64,000 bases of DNA from Promicromonospora sukumoe 327MFSha3.1 (GTDB lineage: Bacteria > Actinomycetota > Actinomycetes > Actinomycetales > Cellulomonadaceae). Of the stretch, positions 43,178-51,919 are shown piece by piece. How positions within the stretch are numbered: the stretch's first letter is position 1; each line of letters starts with the position of its first letter. The translations under genes and the position numbers were made by a program. The stretch is taken from contig NZ_ARQM01000012.1 in assembly GCF_000385135.1 (NCBI RefSeq), positions 62,001-126,000 on the forward strand, given 5' to 3'. The notes beneath the pieces are model-generated. The model ran no database searches and was not told where the DNA came from. It saw only the letters and a program-made list of their open reading frames with translations.

Positions 43178-43225
43178 ACGTGTCAGACGCTCAGGTCACT
43201 CCGGTGACCTGAGCGTCTGACATGT
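43178..43225. repeat. GTGTCAGAC-family palindrome, copy 3
   Basis: Arms 43181-43199 and 43204-43222 (19 bp, perfect) extend outward with one G-U pair. They share TGTCAGAC/GTCTGACA ends and the CAGGTCAC/GTGACCTG core with copies 1 and 2. It lies between the convergent subtilase and nudix genes and would act as a bidirectional terminator. Confidence 0.85.
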
Positions 43226-43234
43226 GAGGCAAGG

Positions 43235-43753
43235 TCAGAAGCCGAACGTGAGCACCCGCGGCATCTCGGTGCCGTGCCGGCCCGCGTCGTGGACCGCGCG
43301 CAGCACCGCGAGCTCGTGCGGCACGACCGGGTCCGGCAGCCCCACGAAGGGGAACCAGGCGAGGTCGGCGGCCTTGTCGGGCTCCTGGATCGACGGCGTG
43401 CCGGTCCAGCGGGTGACCTCGAACATGAAGTCGACGCGCTGCTCGATCGCCGGGCCGCCCGGTTCGCCGCGGTGCAGCACCGTCAGCGGCCGGACGTCCC
43501 CGGGCGCGACCTCCACGCCGAGCTCCTCGCGGGCCTCGCGCACGGCGGTCTCGATCACCGACTCGCCCTCCTCGACGTGGCCGGCCGCCGCGCAGGCCCA
43601 GAATCCGTCGCGGTAGCCGGTGCCCTGCCGCAGCTGGAGCAGCACCTGGCCCTCGCGGCGGAAGTACAGGTACGCCGCGGGCACGAGCGTGAACCGCTCG
43701 TGGTCCCGCTCGTCGTAGCGGTCGGTCCGCTCCGTCCCCGGGGCCTCGGTCAC
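43235..43753 (-). CDS. NUDIX hydrolase
   Basis: A 172-residue NUDIX hydrolase. The Nudix box is complete: GHVEEGESVIETAVREAREELGV, with the metal-binding REAREELG core, preceded by LLQLRQGTGYRDGFWACAAAG. It hydrolyses a nucleoside diphosphate linked to another group; the substrate is not evident. The GTG start overlaps the dnaE stop by four bases (GTGA), so translation is coupled to the replicative polymerase. An attractive but unproven role is nucleotide-pool cleansing linked to replication. Confidence 0.9.
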   Translation of the reverse strand: MTEAPGTERTDRYDERDHERFTLVPAAYLYFRREGQVLLQLRQGTGYRDGFWACAAAGHVEEGESVIETAVREAREELGVEVAPGDVRPLTVLHRGEPGGPAIEQRVDFMFEVTRWTGTPSIQEPDKAADLAWFPFVGLPDPVVPHELAVLRAVHDAGRHGTEMPRVLTFGF

Positions 43754-46700
43754 GACAGGCAGCCCTGGCCGAGCAGCGCCTTGAGGTCACCGAACAGCGC
43801 CGGAGACTTCTCGACCCGGAGGCTGTCGGCGGCGCGGATCACGGTCCGCTTGCCCGGCTCGGCCACAGCGACGTGCACCTCGGCCGAACCCGGATGCGTG
43901 GCCAGCACCTCGCGCAGCCGCACGATGATCGGCTCGACCGCCCGGGTGTGCGGCACGGTCACGGCCAGGGGCGAGTCGGAGCCCACGGTGACGTCCGGCA
44001 GGGCCACCTCCATGGCCTGCAGCGACATCGACTCGTCGCGGCGGCGCACCTTGCCCCGCAGCACCACGACCTGGTCCTCGGCGAGCATCGTCGAGTACGC
44101 GAGGTAGGTCTCGCCGAAGAACATGACCTCGACGGCGCCCTCCAGGTCCTCGACGGTGACGGCGGCCCACGGGTTGCCGTTCTTGCTCATCTTGCGCTGC
44201 ACGGAGGTGAGCAGGCCGGCCACGGTGACCACCGAGTTGTCCGGCCGGTGCTCGTCGGCGAGCAGCGACGCGATCGAGGTGTCGGCGGCCCGCTGCAGCA
44301 CGTGCTCCAGCCCGGACAGCGGGTGGTCGCTCACGTACAGGCCGAGCATCTCGCGCTCGAACTGGAGCTTCTGCTTCTTCTCCCAGTCCGGCAGGTCGGG
44401 GACATCGACGGAGAAGCCCATGCCCTCGTCGTCGCCGCCACCGCCGAAGTCGGCGAAGAGGTCGAACTGGCCCTCGGCCTCCTTGCGCTTCACGCCGATC
44501 ACGGAGTCCACGGCCTGCTCGTGGATCACGAGCAGCGAGCGCCGCGTGTGGCCGAGGGAGTCGAACGCACCGGCCTTGATGAGGGACTCGATGGTGCGCT
44601 TGTTGCAGACGGGGGCCGGAACCTTGTCGAGGAAGTCCTGGAAGGACGTGTAGGCGCCCTTCTCCTCGCGAGCCTCGACGATCGCGTCCACGACGTTGCG
44701 GCCCACGTTACGCACGCCGGTGAGCCCGAAGCGGATGTCGCCGCCCACGGCCGTGAACTTGGCCGCGGAGTCGTTGACGTCCGGCGGGAGCACCGTGATG
44801 CCCATGCGACGGCACTCGTTGAGGTAGAGCGCCATCTTGTCCTTGTTGTCACCCACCGACTGCAGCAGGCCGGCCATGTACTCGGCGGGGTAGTTCGCCT
44901 TGAGGAACGCGGTCCAGTAGGCGACGAGGCCGTAGCCGGCGGAGTGCGCCTTGTTGAAGGCGTAGCCGGCGAACGGGACCAGGGTGTCCCAGACCGCCTT
45001 GATCGCGGCGGCGCTGTAGCCCTTCTCCTTGGCGCCCTTCTCGAAGTTGACGTACTCCTTGGCCAGCACCTCGGGCTTCTTCTTGCCCATGGCGCGGCGG
45101 AGCAGGTCGGCTTGTCCGAGCGAGTAGCCGGCCATGATCTGGGCGGCGCGCTGGACCTGCTCCTGGTAGACGATCAGGCCGAAGGTCTCGTCGAGGATCT
45201 CCGCGAACGGCTCGACAACCTCCGCGTGGATGGCCTCGATCTGCTGCTGGCCGTTCTTGCGCATCGCGTAGTTGATGTGCGAGTTCATGCCCATCGGCCC
45301 GGGCCGGTACAGGGCGATGACGGCGGAGACGTCCTCGAAGTTGTCGGGCCGCATCTGCCGCAGCAGCGCGCGCATGGCGCCGCCGTCGAGCTGGAACACA
45401 CCCAGCGTGTTGCCGCTGGCGAGCAAGTCGTAGGTGGGCTTGTCGTCGAGCGCCACCTTCTCGATGTCGATCGGGTCCTTGCCGTTCATCACGATGTTCT
45501 CGAGCGCGTCGTCGAGGATCGTGAGGTTGCGCAGACCCAGGAAGTCCATCTTGATGAGGCCGAGGCCCTCGGACGTCGGGTAGTCGAACTGCGTGATCAC
45601 CGCGCCGTCCTGCGGGCGCTTCATGATCGGGATGATGTCGATCAGCGGCTCGCTGGACATGATGACGCCGGCGGCGTGCACGCCCCACTGGCGCTTCAGG
45701 CCCTCGATACCGCGGGCGAGCTCGACCACGCGCTGCGCCTCGGGGTCGGCCTCGTGCACCTGGCGGAACTCCGCCGCTTCCGAGTACCGCTTGTCCTTGG
45801 GGTCGAAGATGCCGCTGAGCGAGATGTCCTTGCCCATGACGGCCGGCGGCATGGCCTTGGTGAGCTTCTCGCCCATGGCGTACGGCATGCCGAGCAGCCG
45901 GGCGGAGTCCTTGAGGGCCTGCTTGGCCTTGATGGTGCCGTAGGTGACGATCTGGGCCACGCGGTCGTCGCCGTACTTCTCCGTCACGTACCGGATGGCC
46001 TCACCGCGCCGACGCTCGTCGAAGTCGACGTCGACGTCAGGCATGGAGACGCGCTCCGGGTTGAGGAAGCGCTCGAAGATGAGGCCGTGCTCCAGCGGGT
46101 CCAGCTCGGTGATACCCATCAGGTAGGAGACCATCGACCCGGCGGCCGAACCACGGCCCGGCCCCACGCGGATGCCCTGGTCCTTGGACCAGTTGATGAA
46201 GTCGGCGACCACGAGGAAGTACCCCGGGAAGCCCATCTGGATGATGATCTCGACTTCCTTGTCGGCCTGCTTGCGTACCGCGTCCGAGTACCCGTTCGGG
46301 TACCGACGCAGCAGGCCCGCCTCGACCTCCTTGATGAACCACGAGATCTCGTCCTCGCCGTCCGGCACGGGGAAGCGCGGCATGTAGTTGGCCGAGGTGT
46401 CGAACGAGACCTCGCACTGCTCGGCGATGAGCAGCGTGTTGTCGCACGCCTCGGGCAGTTCCTTGAAGACCCTGCGCATCTCGGCGGCGGACTTCACGTA
46501 GTAGCCGGAACCGTCGAACTTGAAGCGGTTCGGGTCGTCCAGCGTGGAGCCGGAGTTGATCGCCAGCAGGGCCTCCTGGCTGGTCGAGTCCTCCTCGCGC
46601 ACGTAGTGCAGGTCGTTCGTGGCGACGAGCTTGGCGCCGATGACCTTGGACAGCTCGAGGAGCTCCTTGGTCACCCGGGTCTCGATGTCGAGCCCGTGGT

Positions 46701-47298
46701 CCATCAGCTCGACGAAGTAGTTCTCCTTGCCGAAGATGTCCTGCAGCTCGCCCGCCTGGCGGACCGCCTCGTCCCACTGGCCCAGCCGCAGCCGCGTCTG
46801 GATCTCGCCCGACGGGCAGCCCGTGGTGGCGATCAGCCCGTCCGAGTACCGCTCCAGCAGGTCGCGGTCCATCCGGGGCCACTTGCCCATCTGGCCCTCC
46901 AGCGAGGCCAGCGACGACGCCCGGAAGAGGTTGTGCATGCCGGTGTTGTTCTTGCTCAGCAGCGTCATGTGCGTGTACGCACCGCGCGCCGAGACGTCGT
47001 CCGACTCCTGGCCCGCCTCGCCGTAGCGCACGCGGGTCTGGTCGAACCGGCTGGTGCCCGGCGTGATGTACGCCTCGACGCCGATGATCGGCTTGATGCC
47101 CGCCTTCTGCGCCTGCGCCCAGAACTCGTGCGCCCCGAACAGGTACCCGTGGTCGGTGGTCGCGATGGCGTGCTGCCCCTGCCGCCCGACCTCCTCCATG
47201 AGGTCGCCGATCCGGGCCGCGCCGTCCAGCATCGAGAACTCGGTGTGGACGTGGAGGTGGACGAAGTCGTCGCTCTTCGAAGCGGTGGCGGTGGGCAT
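43750..47298 (-). CDS. dnaE: DNA polymerase III alpha subunit
   Basis: An 1182-residue replicative polymerase. It begins with the PHP domain (FVHLHVHTEFSMLDGAARI, ATTDHGYLFGAHEFW), then the palm with RVGPGRGSAAGSMVSYLMGI and MPDVDVDFDERRRGEAIRY, which includes the catalytic aspartates, then the finger region with GVHAAGVIMSSEPLIDIIP, and ends with the tandem HhH and OB-fold region (VVTVAGLLTSVQRKMSKNGNPWA). It is DnaE1 type by length and domain order. The ATG at 47298 is chosen over upstream codons; it stands 7 bases after TAAGAT with no Shine-Dalgarno, so it is probably leaderless. The nudix gene overlaps its end; rluD and lspA lie upstream. Confidence 0.95.
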   Translation of the reverse strand: MPTATASKSDDFVHLHVHTEFSMLDGAARIGDLMEEVGRQGQHAIATTDHGYLFGAHEFWAQAQKAGIKPIIGVEAYITPGTSRFDQTRVRYGEAGQESDDVSARGAYTHMTLLSKNNTGMHNLFRASSLASLEGQMGKWPRMDRDLLERYSDGLIATTGCPSGEIQTRLRLGQWDEAVRQAGELQDIFGKENYFVELMDHGLDIETRVTKELLELSKVIGAKLVATNDLHYVREEDSTSQEALLAINSGSTLDDPNRFKFDGSGYYVKSAAEMRRVFKELPEACDNTLLIAEQCEVSFDTSANYMPRFPVPDGEDEISWFIKEVEAGLLRRYPNGYSDAVRKQADKEVEIIIQMGFPGYFLVVADFINWSKDQGIRVGPGRGSAAGSMVSYLMGITELDPLEHGLIFERFLNPERVSMPDVDVDFDERRRGEAIRYVTEKYGDDRVAQIVTYGTIKAKQALKDSARLLGMPYAMGEKLTKAMPPAVMGKDISLSGIFDPKDKRYSEAAEFRQVHEADPEAQRVVELARGIEGLKRQWGVHAAGVIMSSEPLIDIIPIMKRPQDGAVITQFDYPTSEGLGLIKMDFLGLRNLTILDDALENIVMNGKDPIDIEKVALDDKPTYDLLASGNTLGVFQLDGGAMRALLRQMRPDNFEDVSAVIALYRPGPMGMNSHINYAMRKNGQQQIEAIHAEVVEPFAEILDETFGLIVYQEQVQRAAQIMAGYSLGQADLLRRAMGKKKPEVLAKEYVNFEKGAKEKGYSAAAIKAVWDTLVPFAGYAFNKAHSAGYGLVAYWTAFLKANYPAEYMAGLLQSVGDNKDKMALYLNECRRMGITVLPPDVNDSAAKFTAVGGDIRFGLTGVRNVGRNVVDAIVEAREEKGAYTSFQDFLDKVPAPVCNKRTIESLIKAGAFDSLGHTRRSLLVIHEQAVDSVIGVKRKEAEGQFDLFADFGGGGDDEGMGFSVDVPDLPDWEKKQKLQFEREMLGLYVSDHPLSGLEHVLQRAADTSIASLLADEHRPDNSVVTVAGLLTSVQRKMSKNGNPWAAVTVEDLEGAVEVMFFGETYLAYSTMLAEDQVVVLRGKVRRRDESMSLQAMEVALPDVTVGSDSPLAVTVPHTRAVEPIIVRLREVLATHPGSAEVHVAVAEPGKRTVIRAADSLRVEKSPALFGDLKALLGQGCLS

Positions 47299-47305
47299 GT
47301 CCATG

Positions 47306-47311
47306 ATCTTA
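47306..47311 (-). promoter_or_regulatory. -10 box for leaderless dnaE mRNA
   Basis: TAAGAT on the minus strand, 7 bases before the chosen ATG. Another ATG just one base after the box would be too close to be within the mRNA. No Shine-Dalgarno. Confidence 0.5.
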
Positions 47312-47360
47312 GGACGGCTCTCCGACACTCCGGCCCAGCAACGCCGAGCCACTTCTCACA

Positions 47361-48290
47361 TCAGGAGTACGCGCCCCGCACGACCTCGAGAGCGGCCTCC
47401 AGGTCGGCCGGGTACGGCGACTCCACCTCGACCCAGCGCCCCGTGACCGGGTGCTCGAAACCCAGCCGGTGGGCGTGCAGCCACTGCCTGGTCAGCCCCA
47501 CCCTGGAGGCCAGCACGGGGTCCGCGCCGTAGGTCAGGTCGCCCACGAGCGGGTGCCGCAGCGCCGCGAAGTGCACCCGGATCTGGTGGGTGCGCCCGGT
47601 CTCCAGGTGCACCTCCAGCAGGGACGCCGCGGACAGCATCTCCAGCGTCTCGTAGTGGGTCACCGACGGCTTGCCGTCCGCGGTCACCGCGAACTTCCAG
47701 TCCGAGCTGGGGTGCCGGCCGATCGGGGCGTCGATGGTGCCCGACGTCGGGTCCGGGTGTCCCTGCGCGAGCGCGTGGTAGACCTTGTCGACCGTGCGCT
47801 CCTTGAAGGCGCGCTTGAGCCCCGTGTACGCGACCTCCGACTTGGCCACGACCATCAGGCCCGACGTGCCGACGTCGAGCCGGTGCACGATGCCCTGGCG
47901 CTCGGCGGCGCCCGACGTCGAGACGCGGTAGCCCGCGGCGATCAGCGCGCCGACCACGGTGGGCCCGGTCCAGCCCGGCGACGGGTGCGCCGCCACGCCG
48001 ACCGGCTTGTCGATCACGACCAGGTCGTCGTCGTCGTAGACGATGCCCATGCCCGGCACGGGCTCGGCCACGACCTCGACGGCGGGCCGCTCCTCCGGCA
48101 TGTCCACCTCGAGCCAGCCGCCCGCGACCACGCGGTCCGACTTGCCCACGGGACGCCCGTCGAGCTGGACGGCGCCCGCCTCGGCGAGCTCGGCGGCACG
48201 CGTGCGGGAGAACCCGAGCATGCGCGCCAGCGCCGCGTCGACCCGGTCGCCCGCGAGCCCGTCCGGGACGGGCAGGGTGCGCAGCGCCAT
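47361..48290 (-). CDS. Pseudouridine synthase, RluD family
   Basis: A 309-residue RluA-family pseudouridine synthase. An S4 domain occupies the first 75 residues ([30 protein letters not shown]). The catalytic domain has [22 protein letters not shown], the catalytic Asp in [30 protein letters not shown] and [22 protein letters not shown]. It modifies uridines in 23S rRNA, as RluD does, though the exact position cannot be read. The ATG overlaps the lspA stop by one base (TGATG), giving the standard lspA-rluD pair. Confidence 0.92.
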   Translation of the reverse strand: MALRTLPVPDGLAGDRVDAALARMLGFSRTRAAELAEAGAVQLDGRPVGKSDRVVAGGWLEVDMPEERPAVEVVAEPVPGMGIVYDDDDLVVIDKPVGVAAHPSPGWTGPTVVGALIAAGYRVSTSGAAERQGIVHRLDVGTSGLMVVAKSEVAYTGLKRAFKERTVDKVYHALAQGHPDPTSGTIDAPIGRHPSSDWKFAVTADGKPSVTHYETLEMLSAASLLEVHLETGRTHQIRVHFAALRHPLVGDLTYGADPVLASRVGLTRQWLHAHRLGFEHPVTGRWVEVESPYPADLEAALEVVRGAYS

Positions 48291-48901
48291 CAGGCGGGGT
48301 CGCTCGCGTCGCCGTCCGGCTTCGCGGACGGCTCGTCCCGCTCGTCCCCGTGCCGCTTGCCGTCCAGGCCGATGCCGCGCAGCGACAGCAGCGCGATCAG
48401 CACGGCCGCGGCGACCACCGCGATGTCGGCCACGTTGCCCACGAAGAAGCCTGCGTAGTCGATGAAGTCCACGACGTGGCCGCGGGCGAACCCGGGCTCG
48501 CGCGCCAGCCGGTCGATGAGGTTGCCGACGGCGCCGCCGAGCAGCAGGCCGAGCGCGACGGCCCAGCCGCGCGACCCGAGCCGGCCGATGGCGCGGACGA
48601 TGAAGATCACGACCACCGTCACGACGATGGTCAGGATCCAGGTGTAGCCCGAGGCGATCGAGAGCGCGGCGCCGGGGTTGTAGATGAGGCGCAGCCCCAG
48701 CAGGTCGCCGACGAGCGGGATGGGCTCGGCGTTCACGGTCAGCGCGGACTCGGCCCACCACTTCGTGAGCTGGTCGGCGGCCAGGACGAGGGCCGCGAGC
48801 ACGCCGGTCCAGGCGACGAGCACACGGCTGCCCGACGGCGCGGGCGTGGCGGGGCTCGTCTCGTCGCCGGCCACGGCGGAGGGTTCAGCGGGAGTAGACA
48901 T
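48290..48901 (-). CDS. lspA: Prolipoprotein signal peptidase
   Basis: A 203-residue polytopic aspartic protease. It has four membrane helices and the two catalytic Asp blocks: [11 protein letters not shown] and [20 protein letters not shown], plus the early AADQLTKWW and [14 protein letters not shown]. It removes the signal peptide from lipoproteins after diacylglyceryl attachment; at least two lipoprotein substrates are encoded in this window. About 30 N-terminal Pro/Thr/Ser residues and a charged C-terminal tail of 25 residues extend it beyond the core. The ATG has GGGAGA upstream. It begins the lspA-rluD pair. Confidence 0.94.
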   Translation of the reverse strand: MSTPAEPSAVAGDETSPATPAPSGSRVLVAWTGVLAALVLAADQLTKWWAESALTVNAEPIPLVGDLLGLRLIYNPGAALSIASGYTWILTIVVTVVVIFIVRAIGRLGSRGWAVALGLLLGGAVGNLIDRLAREPGFARGHVVDFIDYAGFFVGNVADIAVVAAAVLIALLSLRGIGLDGKRHGDERDEPSAKPDGDASDPA

Positions 48902-49050
48902 CAGGCAAAGTCTCCCATGCCGCGAGCCCTCTCCGTCCCAGAGCCCGGCCGGCCGCCGGAAACCTCGCCCAGGCGGGGTACGACGCGCCGCCTATTACTG
49001 AGGCGACGAACAAAAGAGCGCGCATTTCGGGGCCACGACACAAAAAGAGA

Positions 49051-49086
49051 CGAGGCCCTTTCCCGGAGTTCCGGGAAAGGGCCTCG
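49051..49086 (-). terminator. Strong intrinsic terminator of the twin-repeat protein gene
   Basis: Perfect 16-bp stem (49051-49066 with 49071-49086) and tetraloop, followed on the minus strand by TCTCTTTTTG. This is the only hairpin in the window with a good U-tract. It lies 59 bases after the stop codon. Confidence 0.9.
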
Positions 49087-49144
49087 CCTGGTGCGACATC
49101 AACGCCGTGTCACCGCACGGCGAGAGTCAATTGACGTCAAAGCG

Positions 49145-49693
49145 TCAGCAAGCGGCGTAGCCGGTCACGTTGCCGGTCTGGAACAGGTTCAGCGGGCCGT
49201 CCCAGTGCCACGGCGCGACGCACACGTTGTTCAGGACGTTGATGGAGTCCTCGCCGCCGATGACGGCGTCGCCCTCACCGCAGGCCTGGTAGTCGGTCAG
49301 GTTGGCGGTGCTGCCCACGTTGCCCGGACCCTCCCAGTACCAGGGGGCGACGCACACGTTGTTCAGCGCGTTGAAGCTGCCGTCGCCACCGATCTCGACG
49401 ACCTCACCAGCGGTGGCGACCTCCTCGGGGACCATCACGCCGTCGATCCCCTCGGGGAGCTCCGCGTTCTGGGTCGCACCGAGCACGTCGAGCGCACCGT
49501 CAACACCGACGACGCCGACAGCGCCCTCGACCCCGCCGAGCACCGCGCTGGCCTCGGACGGGCTGACCACGAGCGCCTCAGGCGCGTCGCCGAAGGTCAG
49601 CGCGCTCGCACCCGTCGCAGCGGCGACGACCAGCCCGGCCGACATGGCCACGGCAGCGCCCGCACGACACGTTGCACGGAATCCTCGGATCAT
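49145..49693 (-). CDS. Secreted twin-repeat Cys/Trp protein, unknown function
   Basis: A 182-residue exported protein. The ATG at 49693 has GAGGGGGAAAACACA upstream and begins a signal peptide (MIRGFRATCRAGAAVAMS) cut after about residue 38. The mature part is acidic and Val/Ala/Gly-rich for 75 residues. It ends in two repeats of about 31 residues sharing LNNVCVAPW, an aromatic Trp pair, a GP turn and a terminal Tyr-x-Ala-Cys; each has two cysteines. The second repeat forms the exact C-terminus. It resembles no family I can name; the repeats recall the size of chaplin-type modules but not their sequence. It sits alone within the division cluster with its own promoter, operator and terminator. 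Confidence 0.75.
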   Translation of the reverse strand: MIRGFRATCRAGAAVAMSAGLVVAAATGASALTFGDAPEALVVSPSEASAVLGGVEGAVGVVGVDGALDVLGATQNAELPEGIDGVMVPEEVATAGEVVEIGGDGSFNALNNVCVAPWYWEGPGNVGSTANLTDYQACGEGDAVIGGEDSINVLNNVCVAPWHWDGPLNLFQTGNVTGYAAC

Positions 49694-49730
49694 TGTGTTT
49701 TCCCCCTCGAATAGCATCCGTCGAAATAGC

Positions 49731-49791
49731 GGTGAACCACACGTGTGTGATTCACCTGGACGAGCATCCGGGGAGAATTTCACCCTGTCAA
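49731..49791 (-). promoter_or_regulatory. Promoter with palindromic operator, twin-repeat protein
   Basis: On the minus strand TTGACA (49791-49786) is followed 17 bases later by GATGCT (49768-49763). Starting 6 bases further downstream is the 26-base near-palindrome 49731-49756 with half-site GGTGAA and inner CACAC (one mismatched pair plus the centre). An operator covering the transcription start implies repression. The half-site spacing suits a dimeric regulator. Confidence 0.65.
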
Positions 49792-49948
49792 TCGGAACGT
49801 GACCCGCCGCACAGAGCACCTGGAGGCCTAAAAACGACATTCCAGGATCGAACTCCATACCAATGCATCAGGTATGCACGTAACTCAGACATCACAGCGT
49901 TGATATCCGGTGCGCGATCCGGCCCGGCCCCCTCGCCGCGCCGACCGC

Positions 49949-50416
49949 TCAGGCCCCGCGACGCTCCTCGCGCGCCTTGGCCTCGACGGACAGCGTGGCC
50001 CGCGGGAAGGCCTGGAGCCGGGCCTTGCCGATGGGCAGGTCCGTGAGCTCGCACGTGGCGTACGTGCCCTTGCGGATGCGGCCCAGGGCGTGGTTCGTCT
50101 GGTCCAGGAGGTCACGCATGTTGTTGACGAGCGTCAGCTCCTGCTCGCGCTCCAGGGCGCTCGAGCCGTAGTCGGCCTGGTCGTCGCCGGCACCGTCACC
50201 GGAGTTGCGCAGCAGGTCGGACAACTCCCGGTCGGCGACGTGCAGCTCGCGCTCCAGCCGCTCCTTGTCCTCGAGGAGCAGCGCCGCCAGCTCCTCGGCC
50301 TCACGGACGGTCCAGGGTTCCTCGCCGTCACGGACGGGAAACTTCTTCACGTCGCGTGTCAGGTTCGGGAACTCCTGCTTGATCGCCGCTCGCGTCGCAG
50401 TCGAGATCTTGGTCAT
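49949..50416 (-). CDS. DksA/TraR-like protein with degenerate zinc finger
   Basis: A 155-residue DksA/TraR-family protein. The coiled-coil region DDQADYGSSALEREQELTLVNNMRDLLDQTNHALGRIRKG and the tail PIGKARLQAFPRATLSV are characteristic. The C4 zinc finger is lost: only one cysteine remains (TCELTDLPIG), where relatives have a Cys-x-x-Cys at that point and a second pair at the end (LC instead of LS here). Actinobacterial relatives lie in the same place next to lspA and divIVA. It probably binds RNA polymerase or a partner in division control, but without zinc. The ATG has GAAGGGGAACC upstream. Confidence 0.85.
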   Translation of the reverse strand: MTKISTATRAAIKQEFPNLTRDVKKFPVRDGEEPWTVREAEELAALLLEDKERLERELHVADRELSDLLRNSGDGAGDDQADYGSSALEREQELTLVNNMRDLLDQTNHALGRIRKGTYATCELTDLPIGKARLQAFPRATLSVEAKAREERRGA

Positions 50417-50533
50417 GGGTTCCCCTTCGCGGTCGCCCCCGGTGGTCAAGTGCACGAAGCGTAAGCACAAGCGGCCAGACGCACAACGGGGCGCGCCGGT
50501 GTGGCGCGCCCCCATGATGCGTGCGTCTGGCAC

Positions 50534-50586
50534 GACACGCACGACGACCGGACGTGAGGTGGGAACGTCCGGTCGCCGTGCGTGTC
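50534..50586 (-). terminator. Terminator of divIVA
   Basis: A 22-bp stem (50534-50555 with 50565-50586) with one A-C mismatch and a 9-base loop, 16 bases after the divIVA stop. It separates the core division genes from the DksA-like gene. Confidence 0.8.
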
Positions 50587-50602
50587 GGGTGGTGCTCTGC
50601 GG

Positions 50603-51244
50603 TCAGATGCCCTGAGCCATCTCGGCCGGCCGGCCGGACTGCTGGTTGTTGCGCGGCGGCAGGGCCGAGCCGCGCGCGTCCAGGTCGCCCAGCAGGTTCT
50701 GCAGGAAGCTCTTCAGCCGCGTGCGGTAGTCGCGCTCGAACAGGCGCAGCTCGTCGATCTTGCGCTCCAGCAGCGAACGCTCCTGCTCGAGCTGGGAGAG
50801 CGTGCGGTGCGACGTCTCCTCGGCGTCGCGCACGATGCGCGCACCCTCGGTCTTGGCCTCCGTGATGAGGCGGTCGCCCTCCTCCTGGCCGGAGCGCACG
50901 TAGTCGTCGTGCAGCTTCTGGGCCAGCTGGAGCATCCCGGTCGCCGACTCCGGCTCGGGGCCGTTGCCCTTGGGGCCGGCGGGACCGGTCGGCATGACGG
51001 GGGCCGCGACCGGCGCGGCCTGCGCGCGGGCGGGAGCCGCGGCGTCGCTGCGCGACAGCTCCGCGATGCGGCGCTCGGCGGCGGCGACCTTCTGCCGGAG
51101 GCCCTCGTTCTCCTCCTGGACGTTGGTCAGCGTCCGCACGACCTCGTCGAGGAAGTCGTCGACCTCCTCGACGTCATAGCCCTCGCGGAACTTCGTCGCG
51201 GAGAACTTCTTGTTGAGGATGTCCTCTGCAGTAAGCAGTGCCAT
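50603..51244 (-). CDS. divIVA: Polar growth/septum protein DivIVA (Wag31)
   Basis: A 213-residue DivIVA homologue. The N-terminal lipid-binding domain is unmistakable: LLTAEDILNKKFSATKFREGYDVEEVDDFLDEVVRTL. A variable Pro/Ala linker follows, then a long coiled coil from about residue 115 (LAQKLHDDYVRSGQEEGDRLITEAKTEGARIVRDAEETSHR). In actinobacteria it marks negatively curved membrane at poles and septa and directs peptidoglycan synthesis. The ATG has GAGGTGA. The gene follows yggT by 263 bases and has its own upstream region and a strong terminator. Confidence 0.95.
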   Translation of the reverse strand: MALLTAEDILNKKFSATKFREGYDVEEVDDFLDEVVRTLTNVQEENEGLRQKVAAAERRIAELSRSDAAAPARAQAAPVAAPVMPTGPAGPKGNGPEPESATGMLQLAQKLHDDYVRSGQEEGDRLITEAKTEGARIVRDAEETSHRTLSQLEQERSLLERKIDELRLFERDYRTRLKSFLQNLLGDLDARGSALPPRNNQQSGRPAEMAQGI

Positions 51245-51507
51245 CGTGTCACCTCGAAAGTTAGAACGGAACGCTGAACTCGGACGTCGGCGCTAGCAAG
51301 CGGCGCGCCCTTCGCCGAAGCCCACGGTAGCGGACGACATCGGCGTGGGACACCGGGAGCACCCCCGGGCACGATTTCCTCACAGAGTGTGCCGGGTCAC
51401 CCCAGGCCATTTCCATGGCGCGGTCAATGTTTTCGCACGCTTCGCCGTCGGCGACTCGACGATGCCTGCCGCGAACCGGCACACATTCACCACGTGGCCC
51501 GGACGTG

Positions 51508-51804
51508 TCAGACCCTCGCCGCCCAGGCCCCGACCAGCTGCGAGAGGATCGAGACGCCGAAGAACAGGACGATGAAGGCCAGGTCGAGCTGCACCTGGCC
51601 CAGCCGCAGCGGCGGGATCAGCCGGCGCAGGAACCGCAGGGGCGGGTCCGTGACCGTGTAGATCGCCTCGGCGATCACGAGCAGCACACCACGCGGCCTC
51701 CAGTCCCGGGCAAAGAACTGCACCCAGTCGAAGATGAGGCGGCCGATCAGGAACAGGATGAAGAGCCACAGCAGAAAGCCGATGAACTGCAGGATCAGAT
51801 TCAC
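51508..51804 (-). CDS. YggT-family membrane protein
   Basis: A 98-residue protein with two YggT-type hydrophobic segments (NLILQFIGFLLWLFILFLIGRLIFDW and LDLAFIVLFFGVSILSQLVGAW) joined by the family loop TDPPLRFLRRLIPPLRLGQVQ. It is a conserved neighbour of sepF and divIVA in Gram-positive bacteria and may assist septum or cell-envelope assembly. The GTG at 51804 is taken as start because TAGGTT ends 7 bases upstream and no Shine-Dalgarno is present; an upstream TTG would leave no room for the promoter. Confidence 0.88.
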   Translation of the reverse strand: MNLILQFIGFLLWLFILFLIGRLIFDWVQFFARDWRPRGVLLVIAEAIYTVTDPPLRFLRRLIPPLRLGQVQLDLAFIVLFFGVSILSQLVGAWAARV

Positions 51805-51811
51805 AAGGCAC

Positions 51812-51817
51812 AACCTA
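51812..51817 (-). promoter_or_regulatory. -10 box for leaderless yggT mRNA
   Basis: TAGGTT on the minus strand, ending 7 bases before the GTG start. Confidence 0.5.
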
Positions 51818-51919
51818 ACGTGTCCGGCCCCGGGACCACGCGAGCCACCACGGACAGACGTGAGCGGAGGGCGTCCGCCGTAGCGACCGCCCTCCGCCCA
51901 GGTCTCGTGATGCCGGTGT

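Noticed and set aside
43873-47532. A plus-strand ORF of over 1200 codons antisense to dnaE
   Set aside because: The translated product is His/Arg/Leu-rich with no domain; it mirrors dnaE codon structure. dnaE is certain on the other strand.
49694-49858. Longer N-terminus for the twin-repeat secreted protein
   Set aside because: The extension crosses the predicted promoter and operator and would bury the signal peptide.
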